The position numbers and the translations under genes were made by a program. Positions 1 through 6,795 of a DNA stretch of 14,437 nt are shown one piece after another. The notes beneath the pieces are model-generated. The model was not told where the DNA came from. It searched no databases and worked only from the letters and a program-made list of their open reading frames with translations. This stretch comes from Sanchytrium tribonematis (taxonomy: Eukaryota; Sanchytriomycota; Sanchytriomycetes; Sanchytriales; Sanchytriaceae), in contig JADGIG010000169.1 of assembly GCA_018985235.1 (NCBI GenBank), positions 1-14,437 of the forward strand. Reading direction: 5' to 3'. How positions within the stretch are numbered: the first letter of the stretch is position 1; every line of letters starts with the position of its first letter.

Positions 1-143
1 TATCTTCTCCAATTTCGAAAACAAATATGAGTTCGATTCAGCCTGGTCTTGTCGATAAAGGTGCTGATATTGAAAACTACGAAAATAAGGCAACTTCATT
101 GCTTGCACCCACAATTATTGCTTTTTTAGTAAACATTTACTAA
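1..143 (+). CDS. 3' end of a probable GPI-anchored surface protein (partial)
   Basis: Frame 3 is open from the window edge to a TAA at 141-143 and gives 46 C-terminal residues. The last 15 or so are hydrophobic (SLLAPTIIAFLVNIY) after a polar stretch and end directly at the stop, which is the usual form of a GPI-attachment signal. The genes at 8608-9627 and 9681-11102 have similar tails. No domain is visible in this short piece, so the function is unknown. Its stop codon overlaps that of the gene on the opposite strand. An uncleaved C-terminal membrane anchor is the alternative to a GPI signal. Confidence 0.6.
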   Translation, partial: SSPISKTNMSSIQPGLVDKGADIENYENKATSLLAPTIIAFLVNIY

Positions 144-1099
144 TTATTTTGTGTGTTAATTCGAAATATTCTATACCAAGGTATATCATCTAGTGGATGT
201 AAAATTAGAGCCCAATTCAGTCCTTTAAAGTAGTCAGACCAGGTTTTACTGTTACCATTACTGTCCCTTAGCACTGACCTACTATCAATTAACATCCAAG
301 CTTCTCTTTTTCTCAAGATTGGAGGAGGTGGAAGTGTGTTTCCTGCCTGGTTTGGCAAATCTTTAGATGGTTTTATGGATGGCGTCGTAGTTGTGACTGT
401 ATTTGTGGAAACTGGCTGAACATTTGCTTGAGATTGAGACTTGATTGTGTTCTGGATAGAATTCACACTAACTGTATTAGAATTAGAATTTGCAGTATTT
501 GATAATTTAGCTGTATTCACATTGGGAGCGGTTATTGGCGTGCCCACCAGTGCAGGGACCGAATTATTTATAGTTTGTACATTTGGCACAGTGCTTGGAG
601 GTATTATTACAGCTGGTGCGTTCTGTCTTTGCATTCTTAAAGCTTGTAATTGCTTTTCTTGTTGTAGTTTTGCAATTAGTAATCCTTGCTGCTCTTTCGC
701 CTTTTCGATGAGGCCTGGGTGTTCATCATCGAAGCTAGTATAAGTTTTTGGATTAACCCATTTTTTGAAATCTTTGTGATAATAATAATCTACGCCCTGA
801 TAGGTTATCCAGTACTTACCTGTTTTCAAAGATCGACGCACAACACTTCCGAAAGGATCTTCAATAAATTCAAATTTTTCGCCATTCACCTTCAAAACAT
901 ATGTTTTACCACCATTTTGAACAATCATGTCTTTCATTTTGTCTTCCAACCTATAACCGTCCATATTTATCGCGAATGGAAGCACGGTTGATGCAATTAT
1001 AGCAAAGGGCATTATTGAATTATTTATATGTCCAAATTTCTCCCAAAATCCAGTCCATGAAAGTGGTATGGAATATACAGCTAGAACTAACATACGCAT
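140..1099 (-). CDS. Unknown secreted or membrane-associated protein, 319 aa
   Basis: The ORF runs from an ATG at 1097-1099 to TAG at 140-142. I do not recognise the family. The N-terminus has two hydrophobic stretches (about residues 3-17 and 28-45), so it may be secreted or membrane-anchored. Residues about 60-130 look like a compact folded region rich in aromatic residues (KYWITYQGVDYYYHKDFKKW). Residues about 130-155 are Q/K/E-rich and probably helical. Residues about 160-255 are low-complexity N/T/S/V/P, followed by a short proline run (LPPPPILRKR). The C-terminus is tryptophan-rich (SDYFKGLNWALILHPLDDIPWYRIFR). A third in-frame Met (MRM) could also be the start. A parasite-type secreted protein is one possibility, but nothing in the sequence proves it. 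Confidence 0.65.
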   Translation of the reverse strand: MRMLVLAVYSIPLSWTGFWEKFGHINNSIMPFAIIASTVLPFAINMDGYRLEDKMKDMIVQNGGKTYVLKVNGEKFEFIEDPFGSVVRRSLKTGKYWITYQGVDYYYHKDFKKWVNPKTYTSFDDEHPGLIEKAKEQQGLLIAKLQQEKQLQALRMQRQNAPAVIIPPSTVPNVQTINNSVPALVGTPITAPNVNTAKLSNTANSNSNTVSVNSIQNTIKSQSQANVQPVSTNTVTTTTPSIKPSKDLPNQAGNTLPPPPILRKREAWMLIDSRSVLRDSNGNSKTWSDYFKGLNWALILHPLDDIPWYRIFRINTQNN

Positions 1100-1239
1100 T
1101 GTCTTAGGGGCATCGTGTTACATTTTAATCTGATAACAAATTAGTGTTGTTACACAAGATTCAATTTGAAGTCACAGCCAAGCACAACTTGAAATACCAA
1201 AAATTGTATTTACAATGACATTGTAATGAAATCAGTCGA

Positions 1240-1245
1240 TTTATT
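1240..1245 (-). terminator. AATAAA polyadenylation signal overlapping the stop of the 84-aa gene
   Basis: On the minus strand the stop reads TTAATAAAT, so AATAAA begins inside the TAA. Confidence 0.55.
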
Positions 1246-1498
1246 AATACTTGGGGGGCAAACTTTTGATTTCTTTATATAGATTAAAATTGTATTGTAA
1301 AATTTCCAATTTTTCGTCGAAGGATTGCATAAGATTGCCACTACAGCTTACGACCATTCTGGGTGTGACCTCCTTACCTACTCGAGAACTTTCTTGCTCA
1401 ACTAAATTGTATAATAATTTGATATCATTTTCTAGCGTAGCTAAAATCGATGAGTCTCCTCTCGCTAAATCATACAAATGCTCGTAATAATGAAGCAT
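1244..1498 (-). CDS. Small helical protein of unknown function, 84 aa
   Basis: The reading frame has an ATG at 1496-1498 and a TAA at 1244-1246, and it is closed by an in-frame stop 24 nt upstream of the ATG. The protein looks all-helical with coiled-coil character (LENDIKLLYNLVEQESSRV and FDEKLEILQYNFNLYKEI). It resembles the small helical-hairpin subunits of larger complexes, but I cannot place it in a family. It lies 41 bp downstream of the CCDC124 stop on the same strand. A polyadenylation signal overlaps its stop codon, which supports a real gene. The plus-strand ORF across the same bases is treated as a shadow. Confidence 0.55.
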   Translation of the reverse strand: MLHYYEHLYDLARGDSSILATLENDIKLLYNLVEQESSRVGKEVTPRMVVSCSGNLMQSFDEKLEILQYNFNLYKEIKSLPPKY

Positions 1499-1521
1499 AT
1501 GATATAGTTGACTTTCCTCTA

Positions 1522-1527
1522 TTTATT
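1522..1527 (-). terminator. AATAAA polyadenylation signal of CCDC124
   Basis: AATAAA lies 12 nt after the CCDC124 stop, inside the 41-bp gap before the next gene. Confidence 0.5.
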
Positions 1528-1539
1528 TCCAACTTAAAA

Positions 1540-2082
1540 TTAGATTTGCATTTTTTCCAGCTTCGTTTCAGTTAAATTTTGCTCTAATTTGTCTACATCG
1601 GCCTTAGATGTGTTGTATTGTGCATGGTCCTGATTCATGGGATTTTCACTGCTCTTTTTAAACTCTTTCCAGACTTGCTGTTGAATCTGAGATAATTTTA
1701 GCGAAGGATTATCTTGCCTTATTTCTTTAATTCTTCTTTGACGAAATAATTCATAAGCAGCTTTGACTCTTCTCTCGGGGTGCCTGTCGATGGTATCTTT
1801 CTTAAACAATTCGACAGCGTCATCTATATTTCTCGCATTAATACTTTTGATGCTATTTTGTTCTTTTAAAAGAATCTCCTCCCTAATTCTTTTTTCGTCA
1901 GATTGTTGCTGTCTTTTTTCCAATTCGAGTTCCCGCTTAGTCGGCTTTTTAGAACCCGTTTCCCATTGCTTCTCTAATTCTAATTCTTTTGACTTTTGCT
2001 TAGCATTTGCCTTTTCTTGAGCAACTTGCTTTTTTTTCTCTCTTGCCGCCGATGCTTTAGAATTTGGACCATTGAAACCCAT
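1540..2082 (-). CDS. CCDC124: CCDC124 / Lso2 ribosome-associated protein
   Basis: The protein is 180 aa, starting MGFNGPNSKASAAREKKK, which matches the CCDC124 N-terminal pattern. The open frame extends 15 nt further to a TTG, but the ATG at 2080-2082 is the sensible start. Residues 10-80 are a highly charged K/E/Q-rich coiled coil. Residues 82-150 hold the conserved C-terminal block, including IDDAVELF, DRHPERRVKAAYELF (99-113), the NPSLKLSQIQQQVWKEF segment and ENPMN. In yeast (Lso2) and animals this protein binds the GTPase centre and intersubunit space of idle 80S ribosomes and helps translation restart after starvation. That role is known for the family and inferred here. The start lies only 24 bp after the ADAM stop codon on the same strand. 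Confidence 0.9.
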   Translation of the reverse strand: MGFNGPNSKASAAREKKKQVAQEKANAKQKSKELELEKQWETGSKKPTKRELELEKRQQQSDEKRIREEILLKEQNSIKSINARNIDDAVELFKKDTIDRHPERRVKAAYELFRQRRIKEIRQDNPSLKLSQIQQQVWKEFKKSSENPMNQDHAQYNTSKADVDKLEQNLTETKLEKMQI

Positions 2083-2106
2083 CTTTAAGGAGTTCAAACA
2101 TTTTAC

Positions 2107-3844
2107 TTAAAACCAGCTTAATTTATTAGCGGTGCTATTTTGACCGTTTTGATGATTGATTCCAGAACAAATTCCATTTGCATCACAAAAATTGATCAAA
2201 CCTCCGCCACATGCCATACCTTTTTTGTAAAATCCATAACCCTGTTTTGTGAAATCAACGCATTGACTGTTGGCAATATTATAACAAAGCATGGAACAAG
2301 AATTTGAGCTATCACAAACCGCGTCAAACTTGAGGTTCAAATTATATTCTGCACCCAGAACCTCGCACGCAATATCTCTTGTGAGGCATAGTCCAGTTTC
2401 GTAACATACTCCATATATACTATCAACTTGACAAGGACCATTCGCATAAGCTGAGCTATCGGGGGGACATAATGGCGAATATCCAGTACATTTTTCTTCA
2501 ACATCGCAAGAATAAAGTTTGGATGGATTTTTCGAGCGGCAAATAATATCTTCTTTTAGAAATTTGCAATTTTTACAACAGGGGCCATTAACATCATCAC
2601 ATTGAGATTGTGGCTTAAGCCTGCAATTCAAATCGCAGCACCCAGATTCTGTTTTTCCTGGGTCACATCTAAATAAATATTAAATACTCTTCTCCAGGAT
2701 CTAAAAATCCATTACCACAATTCTGGATAGCATCTTGCGGAGTTTGAAGCAGGCAAGAAGATTGAACACTTTTCAAAAAAGAATTGATGTAGCTTTTTGA
2801 ACAACTGGAAAAGGTTGTGATGGAAGGATTGGGATCTGATATCACCGACGCCATAACATTACCGATTGGCATACATTGGTTATTAGTACCATCGTGTTGA
2901 GAGTTTAATAAATGGCCAATTTCGTGAGCGATAATTAAAGAGACCCAGGTGTCTAGTCTATTAGATAATCTTGTGGCCAATCCAACATTGTGAACACCCG
3001 CAACACCACACGCTCCTCCCAAATATGCCAAACCAACAGTGGAAGAGGGTTCAGTTAATTGATGACTTAGTAGAAATGAAATATCAGTGGTATTTAAAAA
3101 TGACACTTTTGTAAAGGTGGTCTGTAATTCCTTGACGTAATTGTAAAATAAGGGGAGAAGATTGGTCACTGCTACAGGAGATTCATTAACAATCAGCAAA
3201 TCTGAGTTTATAACAACTATCCCCGTCAAATTCAGACTCAAGTCAAATTCAAAAACGTTTTTGCGATATATACTTGCAGCACCGTTAAAAAAATTCTGGG
3301 CATCAATAATTGCATTTTTTCCTCTCTCTTGATAAAACGAATAGTCCAAATATAACATTGTACCCACAATCCTGGCATCTACCGATATGGAAGGATTGAG
3401 TGCTCTTTTAATCAAATTCTTCTTTGCTTCTATGTGATCAAATCCACAAAAATTGGCATCAAGTGCCTCAGAAATTTCCAGTTCATGTAGCGCCATACCA
3501 TTAGATAAATCAGAAAGCTGTACTTCGATATCCAACGGTGATATTTTAAAAGCAGTTCCATTAGGGCTGATAAATGTACCATATACACCGTCGCATAAAT
3601 GAAATGCGTCTGATGTATCTGAAATGTAATAGCAATTTTCTTGGGTAGCCTCTTCAAATGATGTTCCATTAAATAAAAATGCGGGACTACTTTGAGTCTT
3701 AGTCAATGTAAAATTTAAATCGAGAATGCTAAGTTGAATTTCTGATTGAGAGCTTATATCTGCAATCCCAACTTCCTGCGCACCCAAAATATATGGGAAA
3801 ACTTTAACTCCAATTACAAAATTATAAATGAGAGGTAGAAACAT
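2107..3844 (-). CDS. Secreted ADAM-type metalloprotease (prodomain, reprolysin, disintegrin, Cys-rich), one intron
   Basis: Joined from exons 3844-2688 and 2668-2107, the product is 572 aa. The N-terminus is hydrophobic and signal-like. A prodomain segment follows (ENCYYISDTSDAFHLCDG, about 69-86). The M12B zinc site is HEIGHLLNSQHD at 307-318, with three His ligands and Glu308, and a Met-turn Met lies at about 331. The disintegrin domain starts near 376 (CGNGFLDPGEECDPG) and is followed by a Cys-rich region to the end. The usual Gly of HExxHxxGxxHD is Asn here. No C-terminal transmembrane segment or GPI signal is visible (the tail is STANKLSWF), so the protein is probably released, whereas many ADAMs are membrane-anchored. 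The splice is required: read straight through, exon 1 hits a stop in the middle of the disintegrin signature. Confidence 0.9.
2669..2687 (-). other. 19-nt spliceosomal intron in the ADAM gene (phase 2)
   Basis: The minus-strand intron is GTATTTAATATTTATTTAG. Its removal restores GEE|CDPG across the conserved start of the disintegrin domain. Retention ends translation at the intron's own TAG. Confidence 0.9.
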
Positions 3845-4094
3845 TGACCTACTTAAAAAGCTAAAGAGTGATGGTTAGTAGCCCAATCTGACTTAGTTGC
3901 ACTTCATATCATTGCTCATATTATCGCTCATATCATACGCTTATAGAGCAAGATTACCAGCCTTTAAATTATTTCAAATTGTATCTTTAGAAAATTTTAA
4001 ACTTGGTATTTTCATTTAATAGTTTGTTCAATTAGAAACTGTTTGAACCAAAAGCAATTATGGCAGCGACTTTTACTATTTGTGACACATTTCT
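3845..4094. promoter_or_regulatory. Divergent intergenic region between ADAM and USP genes
   Basis: This 250-bp AT-rich gap lies between two divergent starts, so it must hold both promoters. It contains a three-copy tandem repeat at 3905-3941. Short AT-rich runs are present near both starts, for example TTTTTAAG about 10 nt upstream of the ADAM ATG. I see no clear TATA or CCAAT pair and no RNA gene. Confidence 0.5.
3905..3941 (+). repeat. Three-copy tandem repeat of about 12 bp in the ADAM/USP promoter
   Basis: The copies are CATATCATTGCT, CATATTATCGCT and CATATCATACGCT, which are 12, 12 and 13 bp long. They lie about 60-100 bp upstream of the ADAM start and could be repeated factor-binding sites. 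Confidence 0.7.
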
Positions 4095-4490
4095 ATGGAA
4101 CATAGACGTAACAATTCTGCTCAAAAGGAGATGCGCAAAATTTTAATTACATTTGACTGTAATGATCATGGTTCTGATAAACTTCTTCAATATGCTGCTG
4201 ATCACATTATTAAACCTGATGAAAAAATCTATCTCATGACAGTTATAAAGGGAGAAGCAATACAGGAGCAACATAAAATGGATCGTGCCATTCAGATATT
4301 ACCAAATGCGGCTCCTCTTCTCATTATGGGTGATCCTCGAGAGAAGATTTTAGAAGTTGCGCGAGAAATTGGAGTCGATGTCATTGTCATGGGTTCTAGA
4401 CACATGAAGCCTGTTCATAAAGCTATTATTGGATCTGTGAGCTCATATGTGGTTAATCATTCAGAGTGCTCTGTCTTTATAGTAAAATGA
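4095..4490 (+). CDS. Universal stress protein (UspA family) domain protein
   Basis: The product is 131 aa and consists of one USP fold. It starts with strand-forming MRKILITFD at 13-21, has VIVMG at 96-100, and ends with the C-terminal block SSYVVNHSECSVFIV. The ATP-binding signature Gx2Gx9G(S/T) appears as G100-S-R-H103 ... G113-S114, so the second Gly is His and nucleotide binding may differ. Family members act as small cytosolic stress proteins; the role here is inferred. The start is uncertain. The ATG at 4095 adds a 12-residue polar leader, and the Met at residue 13 (4131) fits the family better. Its stop lies 6 bp from the stop of UBC12 on the other strand. Confidence 0.85.
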   Translation: MEHRRNNSAQKEMRKILITFDCNDHGSDKLLQYAADHIIKPDEKIYLMTVIKGEAIQEQHKMDRAIQILPNAAPLLIMGDPREKILEVAREIGVDVIVMGSRHMKPVHKAIIGSVSSYVVNHSECSVFIVK

Positions 4491-4492
4491 AG

Positions 4493-4498
4493 TTTATT
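4493..4498 (-). terminator. AATAAA polyadenylation signal overlapping the UBC12 stop
   Basis: The minus strand reads GATTAATAAAC at the stop, so AATAAA begins inside the TAA. The transcript end would then run into the convergent USP gene. Confidence 0.55.
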
Positions 4499-5027
4499 AA
4501 TCATAATAATAATTATTCCTACCTTTATAAACGCTAGTGTATTGAACGCCTTGATAAAATCTTCCTCTCATAGTATCTTTGACAGTCCTTAGATACTGAT
4601 CCATAGACTCTCTCATTTGTTGAGCTGCATCTTTGTTTAGTGGATCTAAAGGATTAGGCTCGTGGAACAACATTAGCAAGCCAAATAGAACAGACTGTAA
4701 GCCCAAGACTGGGTTCCAGTCAGCTCTTAAAACATTAAGGCATACACTGCCCTCTATATCAATATTTGGGTGGTAAATAGTCTGAGTGCATTTTAATTTT
4801 GGCGGGTCGTGTGGGTAAGACATTGGTATTTCCATTTTAAAAGTAAAAGTTCCATTTTGGTATGGTCCTTGTGTAGGAGATATTTCTACAGAAATATCGT
4901 GCAAATTGTTTACGTTTGCGAAATCAGTTTTAATATTTGGTGGAAGTTCTAGCTCATTTATATCTTTTTGCAATCTAAGGGTGGCTGGCGAGGACGATCG
5001 ATTTTTCAGTTTCTGTAAGTGTATCAT
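4497..5027 (-). CDS. UBC12: NEDD8-conjugating enzyme Ubc12 (E2)
   Basis: The product is 176 aa. The UBC fold includes LRLQKDINEL (17-26), SYPHDPPKLKC (70-80), the YHPNI element with HPN at 86-88, and the catalytic Cys96 in EGSVCLNVLR. EPNPLDPLNK and the MRGRFYQGV tail also match the UBE2M/Ubc12 subfamily rather than ubiquitin E2s. The start MIHLQKLK matches the Ubc12 N-terminal extension (family MIKLxxLK), which docks to the E1 and to DCN1, and this fixes the start codon. It transfers NEDD8 from its E1 to cullins and so activates cullin-RING ligases (family knowledge). The C-terminus ends in an unusual polar NNYYYD tail. The gene shares a divergent promoter with the GNAT gene. Confidence 0.95.
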   Translation of the reverse strand: MIHLQKLKNRSSSPATLRLQKDINELELPPNIKTDFANVNNLHDISVEISPTQGPYQNGTFTFKMEIPMSYPHDPPKLKCTQTIYHPNIDIEGSVCLNVLRADWNPVLGLQSVLFGLLMLFHEPNPLDPLNKDAAQQMRESMDQYLRTVKDTMRGRFYQGVQYTSVYKGRNNYYYD

Positions 5028-5113
5028 GTTTGAGGAGAAATTCTAGCAAACTCAAGATTTTTCTGTCAAGGAGCTTGATACTACTTAAATAGCCCATCTC
5101 TTTTGCTAGTGAT
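5028..5113. promoter_or_regulatory. 86-bp divergent promoter of UBC12 and the GNAT gene
   Basis: Both start codons flank this 86-bp gap, so both promoters must fit in it or reach into coding sequence. CTTAAATAG, about 20 nt upstream of the plus-strand ATG, is a possible TATA-like element. No CCAAT pair is seen. Confidence 0.5.
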
Positions 5114-5527
5114 ATGATAAGTGTAAGACAATTGAAAAAATCCGAAATGCAAATTGGTTATGACATCAGAAAGATCGTATTTGTGCAAGAGCAACAAATT
5201 CCTGCAGAACTCGAATTTGATGATCATGATGACAGTGCTTGGCACTTTATAGCTGAAAGAGACGGTATTCCATGTGGGTACTGTAGAGTTATTAATAAAA
5301 ATGGCAAAGGTAAAATCGGAAGAGTAGCGGTACTCTCAAATTATAGGAAAATGGGAATCGCACAAAAAATGATTGATTTTGTGGAAAATTCACTTGAATT
5401 TAAGGAGTGGATTGTACATTCTCAGACTTACGTGATGCCTTTGTACTTAAAGTGTGGATATTCAGCAATTGGCGATGAGTTTATCGAGGATGGTATCAAA
5501 CATTACAAAATGATTAAACAAATTTAG
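5114..5527 (+). CDS. GNAT-family N-acetyltransferase (ElaA/YjcF-like)
   Basis: The product is 137 aa, the normal length for a single GNAT domain. Near the N-terminus are IRKIVFVQEQQIPAELEFD and HFIAERDGIPCGYCRV, the typical ElaA/YjcF block. The acetyl-CoA pyrophosphate loop is KIGRVAVLSNYRKMGIAQKM (Q/RxxGxA form). The C-terminal strand-helix YLKCGYSAIGDEFIEDGIKHYKM matches the family. The substrate is not predictable. This subfamily is common in bacteria and patchy in eukaryotes, so a bacterial origin is possible, but composition and lack of introns do not settle it. The stop is one base away from the MDH stop on the opposite strand. Confidence 0.9.
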   Translation: MISVRQLKKSEMQIGYDIRKIVFVQEQQIPAELEFDDHDDSAWHFIAERDGIPCGYCRVINKNGKGKIGRVAVLSNYRKMGIAQKMIDFVENSLEFKEWIVHSQTYVMPLYLKCGYSAIGDEFIEDGIKHYKMIKQI

Positions 5528-5528
5528 T

Positions 5529-6532
5529 TTACTTGTTTTTGACAAATTCTACACCTTTTTGAATATTTCCTTTCAATTCTTGAATTGCTTTTCCTAATAA
5601 TCCTTTTTCAAAATCATTAATAGGGCCTAAATCATGAACCTTGTGCACACCATTTGGTCCAAGTTCTAGCATACTGCTAAAGTAATGGACGCCTTGGTCT
5701 TTATAAAGTGGAGACTCAACAAAAGCGGCCTCGGTAACTTTTTTCCCATTCATTGCGCTTAATAAATTTGAAGTGAATCTAGCACCAGCGAATGCCATTG
5801 ATAAAGTAGCACTTCCAGCACCATCCTTTGCTTTAACAACTTCATCCCCTCCAAATTGAATTCGTTTAGTCAAATCGTCTCTTTCCTTTTCTGTAAATTT
5901 GCGACCACATTGACTTAGTAAAGGAAGGATTGTGACACTAAATTAGTATTTTCTACCCTGAATGTCCACCGACAACTGGAACTTGAATACTTTCTGGATC
6001 TTCTTGTTTGACTTCAGCTACAAACTGACTTGCGCGAACGACGTCTAAAGTAGTAACACCAAATAATCTTCTAGGGTCATAAGTTTTATGCTTCTTAAAT
6101 ATTTCAGCGCAAATTGGTACTGTCGAATTGACAGGATTGCTGATAACCAAAACCATGGCTTTTGGACAATGTTGTGCGCAGGCTGTTGCCAAATCTTTAA
6201 CAATAGTTGCATTGGTGTTGAACAAATCATCTCTGGTCATTCCAGGTTTTCTAGGAACTCCAGCTGGAATAACTACGACATTACTTCCTTTTAAAGCAGC
6301 TTCCAACTGAGTATGGCCGCTAATTTTTGTTGATGTGTTGACGTGTGACAAATCTGCTGCCACGCCTACACTTCCTTTAATGTCATAAAGAGCGAGTTCA
6401 CCCACAAGAGGCGATTGTTTTAAGAGTAAAGAAAGAGGCTAAATAAGCAATAAATACTTGTCCAATTCCACCAGCTGCACCAAGAATTGCAACTTTGTAT
6501 GACTTTGACAATGATCTACTAAATGAAAGCAT
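5529..6532 (-). CDS. MDH: Malate dehydrogenase, probably mitochondrial, two introns
   Basis: Exons 6532-6458, 6438-5957 and 5937-5529 join to give 321 aa, close to the usual length. It interconverts malate and oxaloacetate with NAD(H). Exon 1 encodes [25 protein letters not shown], a short basic, serine-rich leader followed by the GxxGxxG dinucleotide loop; the leader and family type point to mitochondria. Exon 2 carries [16 protein letters not shown] with the substrate-binding arginines, the MDH signature [13 protein letters not shown], and the catalytic His184 in VVGGHSG. Intron 2 splits the glycine codon after this motif. Exon 3 begins VTILPLLSQ and ends KGVEFVKNK. The start is 23 bp downstream of the 79-aa gene's stop on the same strand. 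Confidence 0.95.
5938..5956 (-). other. 19-nt spliceosomal intron 2 of MDH (phase 2)
   Basis: The minus-strand intron is GTAGAAAATACTAATTTAG, containing a yeast-like TACTAAT branch-site motif. Splicing joins GGHSG to VTILPL. Retention gives an immediate in-frame TAG. Confidence 0.95.
6439..6457 (-). other. 19-nt spliceosomal intron 1 of MDH (phase 0)
   Basis: The minus-strand intron is GTATTTATTGCTTATTTAG. Splicing joins GAAGGIGQ to [10 protein letters not shown], as in other MDH proteins. Retention shifts the frame and stops about 20 codons later. Confidence 0.95.
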
Positions 6533-6554
6533 GTTTGAAAATTTCTCCAAAAAA

Positions 6555-6560
6555 TTTATT
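6555..6560 (-). terminator. AATAAA polyadenylation signal containing the stop of the 79-aa gene
   Basis: The minus strand reads AAATAAATT, so the TAA stop lies inside AATAAA. Confidence 0.5.
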
Positions 6561-6795
6561 TGAATCTAACCATATTATTAATATTATTAATCTCTACCTT
6601 GCTTAAAGCATCTTGAAATGCAGATTCTCCGAAAGCTTCTTTGAAGATTCTTCCTGTCATTTTAATCTTCACGCCACCTTCATTTGTGAACAAAAACTGT
6701 GTTGTATCGCTGTTTCTTTGAACATATCGAAGCATGTTATTTGGCATCATGGATTTCTTTGTTTTTGGTAGAACGAATTGATATAGTTGAATCAT
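6556..6795 (-). CDS. Small protein of unknown function, 79 aa
   Basis: The ORF runs from the ATG at 6793-6795 to a TAA at 6556-6558 and starts MIQLYQFVLPKTKKSMMPNN. It is basic, with a central segment FLFTNEGGVKIKMTGRIF that looks like beta strands and a helical FKEAFGESAFQDALSKVE stretch. I do not recognise the family; a mitochondrial or ribosomal small protein is a guess only. A polyadenylation signal overlaps the stop, and a divergent CCAAT-bearing promoter precedes it, which supports a real gene. It ends 23 bp before the MDH start. Confidence 0.6.
   Translation of the reverse strand: MIQLYQFVLPKTKKSMMPNNMLRYVQRNSDTTQFLFTNEGGVKIKMTGRIFKEAFGESAFQDALSKVEINNINNMVRFK

Noticed and set aside
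441-991. Plus-strand ORFs across the 319-aa gene
   Set aside because: Their hydrophobic, Phe/Cys-rich translations are typical of antisense to an N/T/Q-rich coding region, and they have no recognisable domain.
2083-2097. Start of the CCDC124 frame at 2097
   Set aside because: That codon is TTG. The ATG at 2082 gives the family N-terminus.
3905-3941. Tandem repeat as a CRISPR array
   Set aside because: The units are only 12-13 bp with no spacers, and the genome is eukaryotic.
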